In this document: positions 10,062 through 19,197 of the stretch, piece after piece
Position numbering within the stretch: position 1 is the first letter of the stretch
Layout: each line of letters begins with the position of its first letter
Assembly: GCF_019061125.1 (NCBI RefSeq)
Contig: NZ_JAHQYI010000001.1
Coordinates: 372,001-436,000 of the forward strand
Direction of reading: 5' to 3'
DNA length: 64,000 nt
DNA from: Microbacterium sp. NC79
GTDB lineage: Bacteria; Actinomycetota; Actinomycetes; Actinomycetales; Microbacteriaceae
Notes under the pieces: model-generated
What the model was told of the DNA's origin: nothing
Databases searched by the model: none
The model's input: the letters and a program-made list of their open reading frames with translations, nothing else
Made by a program: the position numbers and the translations under genes

Positions 10062-10660
10062 CCTCGCGCATGAAGAAGACGATCGCCTCGATCATGGTGG
10101 CTGGCACCGCTCTCGCTTTGAGCGCGTGCTCGCCGACGGACCCGGCGACCGAACAGTTCTTAAACGGCGGTAACTCCGGCTACATCACCGACACCTACCA
10201 GGTCGTTGAGATTCCCGAGTCCCAGCGCGGAGAGCCCATCGTCTTCGAGGGCGAGACCGAATATGGCGACGCCGTCAGCTCGAATGAGCTCCTCGGCGAC
10301 GTCGTGGTGGTGAACTTTTGGTACGCGGCGTGCGGCCCCTGCCGTGTCGAGGCTCCCGTGCTGGAAGCCGTCCACCAGGAGTACAAAGACGCGGGCGTCA
10401 GCTTCATCGGCGTCAACACGAGCGACCTGGCAGATACCGCGCTGTCTTTCGCCGACAACTTTGGCGTGACCTACCCCAGCATCCTGGACGTCAAGACCGG
10501 CGAGGTTGAACTCGCGTTTGCCGCGGTGGCGCCCATGACGGCAACGCCGACCACCATCATCCTTGACAAGCAGGGGCGGGCAGCGGCGCGCATCATCAGC
10601 GCGGTGCCTGACGAATCAATTCTCAGCACGCTTGTGCGTGAACTCACGGAAGAATCGTGA
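10058..10660 (+). CDS. TlpA/ResA-like membrane-anchored thioredoxin
   Basis: A 200-residue lipoprotein thioredoxin. The signal peptide has a lipobox ending at Cys24 (LALSAC) and the thioredoxin fold has the active site CGPC (Cys92, Cys95). A cis-proline loop (ATPTTI) follows. ResA-type proteins keep apocytochrome c cysteines reduced outside the membrane so heme can be attached. AGGAG precedes the ATG at 10058. A longer in-frame reading from 9995 has a Cys-rich stretch that is not protein-like. It takes electrons from the CcdA encoded next. Confidence 0.9.
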   Translation: MTSRMKKTIASIMVAGTALALSACSPTDPATEQFLNGGNSGYITDTYQVVEIPESQRGEPIVFEGETEYGDAVSSNELLGDVVVVNFWYAACGPCRVEAPVLEAVHQEYKDAGVSFIGVNTSDLADTALSFADNFGVTYPSILDVKTGEVELAFAAVAPMTATPTTIILDKQGRAAARIISAVPDESILSTLVRELTEES

Positions 10661-11400
10661 GTCCCGAGGGGATCGTTCTCACCGGAACGCTGTGGGCAGC
10701 GCTTCCTATCGCGCTGCTCGCCGGTCTGATCTCGTTTCTCTCTCCCTGCGTGCTGCCGATTGTGCCCGGCTACCTCGGTTACATTTCTGGGGCTGTCTCG
10801 GCCGACGATAACGGCAAGACGCGGCGTGGGCGGCTGCTGCTCGGTGTGCTGCTGTTCATTCTCGGATTCACCATTGTCTTCGTCGCGCTGGTCACGCTCA
10901 CCGGCGTTGCCGCGCAGAACTTCGTGCGCTATGCCGACGTCGCCACCCGCATTCTCGGTGTGGCCGTCATCGTCATGGGTCTCGTATTCATCGGGTTCTT
11001 CTCGCTGTTCCAACGCACCGTGAAGCCAATGCCACAAAAGCAAATGGGACTGTGGGGAGCGCCTCTGCTCGGCATCGCCATCGGCATTGGTTGGTCGCCG
11101 TGCATGGGGCCGACGCTCGGCGCCATCATGGCGCTGTCGTGGAACGTGGGTGACCCGGGCCGCGCCGCGATTCTCGGCGTTGTGTACTCGCTGGGCCTCG
11201 GTATTCCGTTTATTCTTCTCGCCCTCGGCTTCGGCTGGGCAACCAAGGTGGTCGGATTCTTCCGCCGCCATATCCGCGCCGTGAACATTACGGGCGGTGT
11301 GCTCCTCATCATCATGGGTGTGCTCATGGTCTCCGGGCTATGGACCATCTGGATGACTCGACTCGGATCGGTGATGGATAGTGTCCAGCTCCCCCTCTAA
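10657..11400 (+). CDS. ccdA: CcdA-type cytochrome c biogenesis / thiol-disulfide transporter
   Basis: A 247-residue six-helix membrane protein with the two redox cysteines in their conserved settings: FLSPCVLPIVPGYLGY (Cys near residue 30) and GWSPCMGPTLGA (near 149). It passes electrons from cytosolic thioredoxin across the membrane to the ResA-like protein. The GTG start overlaps the previous stop (GTGA). The last 20 bp are shared with the start of the ResB gene. Confidence 0.94.
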   Translation: MSPEGIVLTGTLWAALPIALLAGLISFLSPCVLPIVPGYLGYISGAVSADDNGKTRRGRLLLGVLLFILGFTIVFVALVTLTGVAAQNFVRYADVATRILGVAVIVMGLVFIGFFSLFQRTVKPMPQKQMGLWGAPLLGIAIGIGWSPCMGPTLGAIMALSWNVGDPGRAAILGVVYSLGLGIPFILLALGFGWATKVVGFFRRHIRAVNITGGVLLIIMGVLMVSGLWTIWMTRLGSVMDSVQLPL

Positions 11401-13057
11401 GAACACCGCGGCAGATCCGCTGCGGCCAGCCGACCACATTGACTCAGAGGATGTCATTGCGGCACCGGCTCTGGGCATTGTGGGCTGGGCCCGCTGGGGC
11501 TGGCGTCAACTGACCAGCATGCGCACGGCGATCGTGCTGTTGCTGATGATGGCGCTCGCGGCGATTCCTGGTTCCATTTTTCCGCAGCGTTCCGCCGACC
11601 CGAACGGTGTCGTGCAGTACCAGCAGAACGACCCGCAGCTGTTTGCGGTGCTCGACTGGCTGAGCCTTTTTGACGTCTACGCGTCGCCCTGGTTCTCGGC
11701 GATCTACATTCTGCTGTTCATTTCGCTGATCGGCTGCATCATTCCGCGCACGAAGCACCACGCGAAGTCGCTGCGCACGCACCCGCCTCGCACACCGGCT
11801 CGCCTCGCACGCCTCGAGGACTACCGCGAAGATCTCTTTGAAGCACCGGGTGAGCCCGCCACCGCTGCGGCGGAAGCGGTCGACCTTGCCGAGAAGCAAC
11901 TCAAGTCGTCTGGCTACCGCGTCGAGCGGTACGACGGCAAGGGCACGTACTCGGTCTCGGCTGAGCGTGGCTACATGCGAGAGACCGGAAACCTGCTGTT
12001 TCACGTTTCGCTCGTCGGCGTACTAATCGCGGTCGGCATCGGTGGCGGAGTCACGTACAACGGGCAGACGGTCATTCGCGAGGGTGAAACGTTCGTTAAC
12101 TCGTTGCTCAGCTACAACTCGATGAACAAGGGACGCTTTGTTTCTGACGAAGCGTTGACACCGTACGCGATGACGCTGGATTCGTTCGATGTCACCTACC
12201 ACGACACCGGTATGGCCGGTGACTTCGCTGCACACCTGAGCGTCAAGCGACCGGGCGAAGAGCCCACCCAGGAAACGATTCGCGTCAACCACCCGCTCGG
12301 GTATGAGGGAGACCGCATCTTCCTGATGGGCAACGGCTACGCCCCCACCATCACGGTGCGCAACGCCGACGGCGATGTCGTCTTCACGGATGACGTGCCC
12401 TTCCTCCCGCAGGACGACAACATGACGTCCACCGGCGTCGTCAAGATCACTGATGGTCTTGACGAACAGCTCGGTCTGCAGGGCTTTTTCTACCCGACGG
12501 TCGCGCAGCTCGACTCCGGTGCCCTGACCTCGCGCTTCCCCGACCTTTTTGCACCGGTGCTCACGCTCGACGTGTACGCGGGTGACCTCGGCATCGACGA
12601 CGGCACGCCGCGCAACGTGTACACGCTGAACGTCGAAGAGATGGTCAAGCTCACCGGCCGCAACAGCGCCTCGGGTGCCGATTCTATTCAGCTGATGCCT
12701 GGCGAGACGGCAGATTTGCCAAACGGACTCGGAACCATCAGCTTTGACGCGAAGGATCCGGCTGCCGTTGAAGCGGGAGACTATTCAAAGTCCGTCACCC
12801 GTTACGTGTCACTGTCGTTCCACCACGACCCGACCACCACCTATGTGTTGCTGTTTGCGCTGTTGGCCATGGCTGGTCTCGGCATGGCGCTGTTTGTTCC
12901 GCGCCGCCGGGTCTGGGTGAAGGCCACCATCGACGGTGACCACGTGAAGCTGGAATACGCGGGCCTCGCCCGCGGCGAAGACCCGCAACTCGCCACCGTC
13001 GTCGAGCAGCTTGCCGAAAAGCACCAAGCCGCCCTCACCTCATCGAAAGTAAACTAA
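11381..13057 (+). CDS. resB: Cytochrome c biogenesis protein ResB
   Basis: A 558-residue System II heme-handling protein. Hydrophobic helices occur near residues 48-65, 105-120 and 210-228. A large extracytoplasmic domain follows and then a last helix (about 490-510) next to RRRVW. ResB with CcsA makes the synthetase that moves heme out and ligates it to CxxCH apocytochromes. The GTG start lies inside the end of ccdA in another frame (20-bp overlap). Length is normal for actinobacterial ResB. Confidence 0.93.
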   Translation: MSSSPSKNTAADPLRPADHIDSEDVIAAPALGIVGWARWGWRQLTSMRTAIVLLLMMALAAIPGSIFPQRSADPNGVVQYQQNDPQLFAVLDWLSLFDVYASPWFSAIYILLFISLIGCIIPRTKHHAKSLRTHPPRTPARLARLEDYREDLFEAPGEPATAAAEAVDLAEKQLKSSGYRVERYDGKGTYSVSAERGYMRETGNLLFHVSLVGVLIAVGIGGGVTYNGQTVIREGETFVNSLLSYNSMNKGRFVSDEALTPYAMTLDSFDVTYHDTGMAGDFAAHLSVKRPGEEPTQETIRVNHPLGYEGDRIFLMGNGYAPTITVRNADGDVVFTDDVPFLPQDDNMTSTGVVKITDGLDEQLGLQGFFYPTVAQLDSGALTSRFPDLFAPVLTLDVYAGDLGIDDGTPRNVYTLNVEEMVKLTGRNSASGADSIQLMPGETADLPNGLGTISFDAKDPAAVEAGDYSKSVTRYVSLSFHHDPTTTYVLLFALLAMAGLGMALFVPRRRVWVKATIDGDHVKLEYAGLARGEDPQLATVVEQLAEKHQAALTSSKVN

Positions 13058-13061
13058 GCCC

Positions 13062-14072
13062 ATGTCGCCGAACGTCGTTGAACTGGACAACTATTCCGTT
13101 CTGATGATCTGGACCGCGATCGCGATTTACGCGTCCGCTTTCCTGGTCTATGTGTTTGACCTGGCGCGTCGCGCGCAAGTCTCGGCCGACGCGCGCCTGG
13201 AACGCACGAAACAGCGCGAAGCCGTGCTTGTTGGTGGTGGCACCGCGTCTGCCACCGCACCGGCCGTCGCTTCTTCCGCTGCGGCTGCAAAGCCGGGCGT
13301 GAACAGGCTGGCGCGTATCGCGACGGCCCTCACCACGCTTGCCGTGCTGTTCCACATTGCCGGCACCGTGCTGCGCGGTATGGCTGCTGGCCGCGTGCCG
13401 TGGTCGAACATGTACGAGTTCGCGATGACCGGCACGGTGCTGATGATCGTTGTGTACTTGGTCGTCAACCTCAAATACGACCTGAAGTTCCTCGGAACCT
13501 TCATTACCGGGCTCGTCGTCGTGCTGCTGGGCGGCTCGGCTGTTGCGTTCTACGTTGTGGTCGCTCCGCTGGCTGACCCGTTGCGCTCGGTCTGGCTCGT
13601 CATTCACGTATTCGTGGCGACCCTGTCAACGGCGTTCTTCGCACTGGCGTGTAGCCTGTCGATTCTGCAGCTCATGCAGGCACGTCGTGAGGCGAAGAAG
13701 GCCAACCCCGAGCTGGCGCTGAAGAAGTCGTTCCTTGACACGCTGCCCACGGCAGACAACCTGGAAGGCCTCGCCTACCGTTTCTCGATCGTTGGTTTCA
13801 TCCTCTGGACCTTCACACTCATCGCCGGATCTGTCTGGGCGAACGACGCGTGGGGCCGCTACTGGGGCTTTGACACCAAGGAAGTCTGGACATTTGTGAT
13901 CTGGGTTCTCTACGCCGGATACATCCACGCCCGCGCAACGCGTGGCTGGCGCGGCAACCGCTCGGCATGGCTCTCCATCGTTGGCTTCAGCGCCGTGCTG
14001 TTCAACTTCACGATTGTGAACATCTTCTTCAAGGGATTGCACGCCTACTCGGGTCTGACGACCGCGAACTAA
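13062..14072 (+). CDS. ccsB: Cytochrome c synthetase subunit CcsA/CcsB (ResC)
   Basis: A 336-residue polytopic protein with the Trp-rich heme-binding WWD region (WGRYWGFDTKEVWTFVIWV, about residues 264-282) and flanking conserved histidines (HIAGT near 98, HVF near 178, HAR near 288). It is the catalytic partner of ResB. An Ala/Val-rich cytosolic linker (about 55-80) is less conserved. It starts 4 bp after the ResB stop and ends the operon at a clear terminator. Confidence 0.94.
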   Translation: MSPNVVELDNYSVLMIWTAIAIYASAFLVYVFDLARRAQVSADARLERTKQREAVLVGGGTASATAPAVASSAAAAKPGVNRLARIATALTTLAVLFHIAGTVLRGMAAGRVPWSNMYEFAMTGTVLMIVVYLVVNLKYDLKFLGTFITGLVVVLLGGSAVAFYVVVAPLADPLRSVWLVIHVFVATLSTAFFALACSLSILQLMQARREAKKANPELALKKSFLDTLPTADNLEGLAYRFSIVGFILWTFTLIAGSVWANDAWGRYWGFDTKEVWTFVIWVLYAGYIHARATRGWRGNRSAWLSIVGFSAVLFNFTIVNIFFKGLHAYSGLTTAN

Positions 14073-14087
14073 GCGTTCTCACCAGCG

Positions 14088-14120
14088 AAAGACCGGCCTC
14101 GTGCCGGTCTTTTGTTGTTT
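14088..14120. terminator. Rho-independent terminator between convergent genes
   Basis: A perfect 10-bp stem (AAAGACCGGC / GCCGGTCTTT) with a 5-nt loop, followed by TGTTGTTT. The A-run on the left arm also suits termination from the minus strand, where the LCP gene ends at 14131. Confidence 0.92.
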
Positions 14121-14130
14121 CTCCGATGAA

Positions 14131-15447
14131 TTACCCGCCGCCGTTGGAGCACGCATTGTCGGCGGGCGTGAAGCCCGTCACAGTCAGCGGCAACAGCACC
14201 TCATCAGCGTCTGTGCTGGTTCCGGCGCTTGCTGATGGTTCCGGAACCGCGGAGGGCGTCGCCGACGGCGTCGTGCTGGGGACGGTGATCACCGCGCCGC
14301 CGTACTCGCCGCCATCGTTCTGCACGACCAGGCGGCGATTATCGGCGATCGCCTGGAACAGAACGGCCGCGTCGTCTTCGAGGGGAATGAGGCGGTCTTT
14401 GTCCCATGGCGCATCGGCCACCGGATATTTCACAAACGTAAACTCGTCAAGCGGCACATCCTTCATCGCCATCGCGAGCTGCACGATCGTTGCCGGGTTG
14501 GCGAGCGCCGTCGTGGGCGTCACTGCATCGATCGTGGTCTGGGCGAGGCGCAGCACCATCGGCAGGTCGGTGAGAACGCGCTCGCTCATGATCTTTCGCA
14601 CCAGCGCTGACATATAAACCTGCTGGTTGCCCACGCGGGCAACGTCGCTCTCGCCCTCCAAGCCATACCGGGTGCGCAAAAACTGCAGCGCCTGAAAACC
14701 CTCGAGCGTGTGCAGCCCCGCTGCCAGGTCGAGACCGGTGTGCGGGTCGCGGATGCGCTCCGCAACGCACACCTCGACGCCGCCGATGGCGCTCGTTAGT
14801 TCAATGACGCCTGCCCACGTGATCATCGCGCCGAATTGAATGTCGAGGACGCCGCCGGACAGGGCTTCGATCGTCTGTGCCACGCATGAGATGCCGCCGT
14901 ATTCGTACAGCGCGTTGATCATGATGCCCTCTTGCGCAGGCAGGATCGCACCCCGTGGCGTGGTGCACTCCGGGGCATCGACGATGAGATCACGAGGAAA
15001 TGTGATCGCGATAACGCGGCGCGGCTCGGCCGAAATGTGCACGACGATATTGACATCGTTGAGCGTTGCCTCCTCCTCAGGATTCTTGCACCGGTCACCG
15101 AAGAGGTCTTTGATCTCCTCCTCACAGGCGTCCACGCCCATCAGCAGAATGTTCGCGCCGCCCTGCAGCTCGGCGATATTGGGAGCGTTGGCAGGTTCGC
15201 CAGCGAGGGCGACTGAGTTTGTCGTGAGCGTGGTGACCCACGTGCTGGCGATCGTCGCAGCGACGCTGCCTGCCGCGATCAGAACGGTGGCGAGCATCAC
15301 CGCGAGGGTGCGCAAGAGTCGCGGAACCACGGTGTGGCGTTTGAAGCTGGTGTGCTGTGCCAGCGGGGCGCGGGCGCGTCGCCGTCCACGGCTAGTGACG
15401 GGCACGGTGGAACCGTCACTAACGACGGCACTCCACTCGGTCTCCAT
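14131..15447 (-). CDS. LytR-CpsA-Psr (LCP) family glycopolymer ligase
   Basis: A 438-residue type II membrane protein with a basic cytosolic head, one helix (about residues 45-68) and an extracellular LCP domain. Conserved blocks include NILLMGVD, VIAITFPRDLIVDAP (Arg and Asp for pyrophosphate binding) and FLRTRYG. LCP enzymes move polyprenyl-linked glycopolymers onto peptidoglycan. A Ser/Thr/Pro-rich tail ends in a Cys-containing segment of unknown role. The ATG at 15447 starts 2 bp after the menC stop, so the two are probably cotranscribed, an unusual pairing. Confidence 0.9.
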   Translation of the reverse strand: METEWSAVVSDGSTVPVTSRGRRRARAPLAQHTSFKRHTVVPRLLRTLAVMLATVLIAAGSVAATIASTWVTTLTTNSVALAGEPANAPNIAELQGGANILLMGVDACEEEIKDLFGDRCKNPEEEATLNDVNIVVHISAEPRRVIAITFPRDLIVDAPECTTPRGAILPAQEGIMINALYEYGGISCVAQTIEALSGGVLDIQFGAMITWAGVIELTSAIGGVEVCVAERIRDPHTGLDLAAGLHTLEGFQALQFLRTRYGLEGESDVARVGNQQVYMSALVRKIMSERVLTDLPMVLRLAQTTIDAVTPTTALANPATIVQLAMAMKDVPLDEFTFVKYPVADAPWDKDRLIPLEDDAAVLFQAIADNRRLVVQNDGGEYGGAVITVPSTTPSATPSAVPEPSASAGTSTDADEVLLPLTVTGFTPADNACSNGGG

Positions 15448-15449
15448 GG

Positions 15450-16442
15450 TTAGTTCTCGGTGCCCGCGCTCTCCAGCAAGCGGTAGCACCGTTCAATCCG
15501 GTTGCGCCACCAGTGTGCGCGGTCGTCGTCGGCAGCGTGCGTGGCGAGAGACGCCGCATCGGGGGTGAGACGTTCCGCAGAAATGACGCCGCCGTGCGGG
15601 CGCGAGTCGCCAACATCGGCGCGGAAAAGTGAGGCGGTGCCGAGCCCACAGTCGTAGTCGAGCTCGGGCAGGGCGGCGGCGAGGGCTGCGCCCATGCGCA
15701 GGCCGATCGCGGTATCGAGCGCGGAGGAGACGACGGCGGCGAGCCCCGTTTCGGCGACGATCTCGAGTGCGCGGTGCACGCCGCCGAGCGGCTGCGCTTT
15801 CACGATGATGAGGTCGGCCGCGCCGGCGCGGGCGACGGCGAGCGGGTCTGCGGCCTTTCGCACGCTCTCGTCGGCAGCGATCGGAATTCCGGAGTACTTC
15901 ACGCGCTTTCGAATATCATGGAGTTCTTCGACGGTTGCGCACGGCTGCTCGACGTATTCGAGGTCGTACTCGGCGAGAGCGTGAATTGCGCGCTCCGCCT
16001 GGTCAACGTTCCAGCCCGCGTTCGCGTCAACACGAATGCGGCCATCCGGACCCATGACCTCGCGCACAGCACGCACACGTGCGATGTCATCCGCGAGAGA
16101 TTGCCCGGCCTCGGCTACTTTGACTTTCGCGGTGCGGCAGCCGTCGAAACGGGCCAGCACCGCCGCGACCCTATCTGCCGCGACCGCAGGCACCGTCGCA
16201 TTCACCGGCACATGGTTCCGCTTCGCTACAGGCACCGCGCGCCAGCCATAGTCGATCGCGCCGGCGAGCCACGTCGCTGACTCATCGTCGTCGTACTCCA
16301 CGAAGGGACTGAATTCGGTCCACCCCTCTGGCCCCTCGAAGAGGGCGGCTTCGCGCACATCGACACCGCGAAAGCGCACGGCCAACGGAAGAGCGACGAC
16401 ACGGAGAGAGCCGAGGATATCGTCGAGCGGGGGCAGAGTCAT
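15450..16442 (-). CDS. menC: o-Succinylbenzoate synthase (MenC)
   Basis: A 330-residue enolase-superfamily enzyme that dehydrates SHCHC to o-succinylbenzoate in menaquinone synthesis. The catalytic lysine pair is seen in TAKVKVAE, metal ligands in VDANAGW, YVEQP and ADES, and the second lysine in IVKAQPLGG. It is divergent from menB with 85 bp between. Upstream of the ATG a CACAAT hexamer 6 nt away suggests leaderless expression. The LCP gene follows with almost no gap. Confidence 0.93.
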   Translation of the reverse strand: MTLPPLDDILGSLRVVALPLAVRFRGVDVREAALFEGPEGWTEFSPFVEYDDDESATWLAGAIDYGWRAVPVAKRNHVPVNATVPAVAADRVAAVLARFDGCRTAKVKVAEAGQSLADDIARVRAVREVMGPDGRIRVDANAGWNVDQAERAIHALAEYDLEYVEQPCATVEELHDIRKRVKYSGIPIAADESVRKAADPLAVARAGAADLIIVKAQPLGGVHRALEIVAETGLAAVVSSALDTAIGLRMGAALAAALPELDYDCGLGTASLFRADVGDSRPHGGVISAERLTPDAASLATHAADDDRAHWWRNRIERCYRLLESAGTEN

Positions 16443-16470
16443 GGCTCCATTGTGGCCCCCTGGGCACGGG

Positions 16471-16498
16471 TTTGGTGGGATCAGAGCCGGACTAGGCT
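16471..16498 (+). promoter_or_regulatory. Candidate promoter of menB-menE
   Basis: TTTGGT (16471-16476) and TAGGCT (16493-16498) with 16-bp spacing. A short leader carries GGGAGG before the menB ATG. The -35 is weak. Confidence 0.4.
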
Positions 16499-16527
16499 GG
16501 AGGCAGTGTTAAGCCCGGGAGGTAGCC

Positions 16528-17436
16528 ATGACTGACGCCGTGTCAGACCTGTTCGATGCCAATGAGTGGAACCTCGCGCCGGGCGCTGAAAACTTCACCG
16601 ACATTACGGCGCACGTGTCGAAGGATGGAACCATCGCGCGCATCGCGTTTGACCGCCCTGAGGTGCGCAATGCGTTTCGTCCGCACACCGTCGATGAGCT
16701 GTACCGCGCGCTCGACAGCGCGCGTCAAGACCCGCGCATCGGTGCGGTGCTGCTGACCGGTAACGGCCCCAGCCCGAAGGATGGCGGCTGGGCGTTCTGC
16801 TCCGGCGGCGACCAGCGCATTCGTGGCCGCGATGGCTACAAGTACTCCGAAGATGAGACCACGGTGCAAGACTCGGCGCGTGCCGGTCGCCTGCACATTC
16901 TTGAGGTGCAGCGCCTCATTCGCTTCATGCCGAAGGTTGTTATTGCGGTGATTCCGGGGTGGGCGGCTGGTGGCGGGCACTCCCTGCACATCGTGTGCGA
17001 CCTGTCGATCGCGTCGGCCGAGCATGGCAAATTCAAGCAGACCGACGCTGATGTCGGCTCGTTCGACGCCGGTTACGGCTCGGCGTACATGGCGCGTCAG
17101 GTGGGGCAAAAGATCGCCCGCGAAGTGTTCTTCCTCGCCGAGGAGTATTCCGCCCAGCGTGCCTACGAAATGGGTGCCGTCAACAAGGTCGTGCCGCACG
17201 CCGAGCTCGAGGTTGAGGCCATCAAGATGGCGCGCACGATTCTCACGAAGTCGCCGACCGCGATTCGCATGCTGAAGTTCGCGTTCAACGCGGTCGATGA
17301 CGGCATGGTCGGCCAGCAGGTCTTCGCAGGTGAGGCGACGCGACTCGCCTACGGCACCGACGAAGCTGTCGAGGGCCGCGACTCGTTCTTGCAGAAGCGC
17401 GACCCCGACTGGTCGGCGTACCCGTACCACTTCTAA
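16528..17436 (+). CDS. menB: 1,4-Dihydroxy-2-naphthoyl-CoA synthase (MenB)
   Basis: A 302-residue crotonase-fold enzyme that closes the second ring of menaquinone from OSB-CoA. It has the CSGGDQ oxyanion segment (about residues 91-96), the AGGGHSLHIVCDLSIAS block and the DVGSFDAGYGSAYMAR block with the catalytic Asp and Ser. The strong GGGAGG Shine-Dalgarno supports the start. MenE follows after 29 bp. Confidence 0.96.
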   Translation: MTDAVSDLFDANEWNLAPGAENFTDITAHVSKDGTIARIAFDRPEVRNAFRPHTVDELYRALDSARQDPRIGAVLLTGNGPSPKDGGWAFCSGGDQRIRGRDGYKYSEDETTVQDSARAGRLHILEVQRLIRFMPKVVIAVIPGWAAGGGHSLHIVCDLSIASAEHGKFKQTDADVGSFDAGYGSAYMARQVGQKIAREVFFLAEEYSAQRAYEMGAVNKVVPHAELEVEAIKMARTILTKSPTAIRMLKFAFNAVDDGMVGQQVFAGEATRLAYGTDEAVEGRDSFLQKRDPDWSAYPYHF

Positions 17437-17465
17437 TTTCTCAGCCCCCTGGTTCCGGAGCCCTT

Positions 17466-18581
17466 ATGAGTCCTGCGGTGTTTGACGCCGACGCCGACCC
17501 GCGTGACGTGTATGCGGCGGTGAAGGCGACGTTCAACGGCTCGGGCGGGCCGGTTCTGCTTGGCGGTGAAATTTCACGCGCTGATGAGCTGCCTGCCGGA
17601 ACCATTGCGGTGGTCACGACGTCGGGATCGACGGGGGAGCCGAAGAGCGTCGTGCTGTCGCGGGCAGCGCTGACGGCATCGGCAATGTCGACGATGGAGC
17701 GTCTGGGCGAGGGCGCGTGGATGCTGGCGCTGCCTGCGACCTACGTTGCCGGGCTCCAGGTGCTGGCGCGGTCGGTGATTGCGGGGCATGAGCCGACGTA
17801 TCTGGACGGACACTTCACCGCTGATGCGTTTATTCGTGCGGCTTCTGAGATGGCGCGCGTGGCGCCAGGCGCTCCGCGGTACACGTCGCTGGTTCCTGCA
17901 CAGCTGCAGACACTTTTGGAAGAGGCCGAAGACCCCGCTGTTGTTGGGGCTGCCCGGTCGTTTGCCGCAATTTTGGTGGGCGGGCAGGCGCTTCCCGAGG
18001 CGATGGCGGAGCGTGCGCGGGAACTTTCGTTGAATGTGGTCCGCACGTACGGTTCATCGGAAACGGCTGGCGGCTGCGCCTACGACCAGGCGCCGCTCCC
18101 GAACGTCAACGTGCGCGTCGTTGACGGCGAACTACAGATTTCGGGCCCGATGCTGGCCGACGGGTACTGGGGCAATGAGGCGCTGACCGCGGCGACATTT
18201 GTTCTTGATGATGGCGTGCGGTGGTATCGCACAGGTGACGCCGGAAGCGTCGATGACGGCCTCGTGTCGGTTACCGGTCGCATCGACAATGTGCTGATTT
18301 CCGGTGGCGTAAACGTGTCGCTCGACCGGGTCGAGCGGGCCGTGCGCAGCGTTCCCGGCGCGGAACGTGGCGTGATTGTCGCAGCCGATGACGAGCGGTG
18401 GGGACAGGTTCCGGTGCTCGTGGTCGAGTCGGATCGCCCCGGACTGATAGGCGAGGTGCGAGCCGCGGCGGAAGGCGCTGTCGGTGTTGCTGGCCGCCCT
18501 GCGCGCATTGTTGTTATGGTTCCGCTGCCGACGCTGTCGTCTGGCAAACCCGACCGTCGCACCATCGCCGCCCGGCTGTAG
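17466..18581 (+). CDS. menE: o-Succinylbenzoate-CoA ligase (MenE)
   Basis: A 371-residue acyl-CoA synthetase of the adenylate-forming superfamily. The P-loop is TTSGSTGEPK (residues 51-60), the A5 motif is YGSSETAGG, the hinge/A7 is YRTGD and the catalytic lysine is in SSGKPDR near the C-terminus. It is short compared with the ~450-540 residues of other members but normal for actinobacterial MenE. It makes OSB-CoA for MenB, encoded just upstream. GGAG precedes the ATG. Confidence 0.93.
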   Translation: MSPAVFDADADPRDVYAAVKATFNGSGGPVLLGGEISRADELPAGTIAVVTTSGSTGEPKSVVLSRAALTASAMSTMERLGEGAWMLALPATYVAGLQVLARSVIAGHEPTYLDGHFTADAFIRAASEMARVAPGAPRYTSLVPAQLQTLLEEAEDPAVVGAARSFAAILVGGQALPEAMAERARELSLNVVRTYGSSETAGGCAYDQAPLPNVNVRVVDGELQISGPMLADGYWGNEALTAATFVLDDGVRWYRTGDAGSVDDGLVSVTGRIDNVLISGGVNVSLDRVERAVRSVPGAERGVIVAADDERWGQVPVLVVESDRPGLIGEVRAAAEGAVGVAGRPARIVVMVPLPTLSSGKPDRRTIAARL

Positions 18582-18646
18582 GCGGGCACCTTCAAGGCCG
18601 AGTATTCCCGTGCCTCATCACCCGGCGACGAAACACTTGCGCAACT

Positions 18647-18672
18647 ATACATTCGGTGTATACGCTCGGTGT
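18647..18672 (+). promoter_or_regulatory. PadR operator overlapping a leaderless promoter
   Basis: ATACA-N5-TGTAT (18647-18661) is a perfect inverted repeat typical of PadR-family operators. A second TGTAT half-site follows 14 bp later. TACGCT (18661-18666) then 6 nt leads to the padR ATG at 18673. A bound repressor would cover the -10 box, so autorepression is likely. Confidence 0.6.
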
Positions 18673-19197
18673 ATGGAGAGTTCGAAGGCCCTACTGGGGC
18701 TGTTGGGGGTGCGGGCGAGCTACGGGTATGACCTGAAGCACGACTACGACCGACTCTTTGGCGCGCGCAAGGCGCTCGCCTTTGGGCAGGTATACGCAAC
18801 ACTCGCGCGGTTGCTTCGCGACGGCAAGATTGAGGCCGTCGGTGACGAGGCAGGCGAAGGCCCTGACCGCAAGAAATATGCGGTGACCGACGCGGGGAGA
18901 AAGGCGATCACCGAGTGGATCACCACCCCAGACGTGCCAAATGAGGCGATGCAGTCCAACCTGTTCGCCAAGACCGTGATCGCGATCATCAACGGTGATG
19001 ACGCGCAGCACATTCTTGACGCGCAACGCGCCGCACACATGGCACGCATGCGCGAACTGACACGGCAGAAACTGACCGCCGACATCGGCGCGGCGCTCCT
19101 CGCCGACTACACGCTTTTTCACATCGAGGCGGATCTCCGCTGGATCGACATCACCATCGCTCGCCTCGGCGAGCTGCGTTCGGAGGTAACAGCATGA
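18673..19197 (+). CDS. PadR family transcriptional regulator
   Basis: A 174-residue repressor. An N-terminal winged helix (about residues 1-85) has the PadR signature GLLGVRASYGYDLK and FGQVYATLARLLRDGKIE. A C-terminal alpha-helical dimerisation domain follows. It heads a three-gene operon whose other members form an ABC exporter, and it should repress it until an effector such as a drug or lipid appears. The ATG at 18673 was chosen. Upstream in-frame starts run through the operator and the end of menE. It overlaps the ATPase gene by ATGA. Confidence 0.9.
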   Translation: MESSKALLGLLGVRASYGYDLKHDYDRLFGARKALAFGQVYATLARLLRDGKIEAVGDEAGEGPDRKKYAVTDAGRKAITEWITTPDVPNEAMQSNLFAKTVIAIINGDDAQHILDAQRAAHMARMRELTRQKLTADIGAALLADYTLFHIEADLRWIDITIARLGELRSEVTA

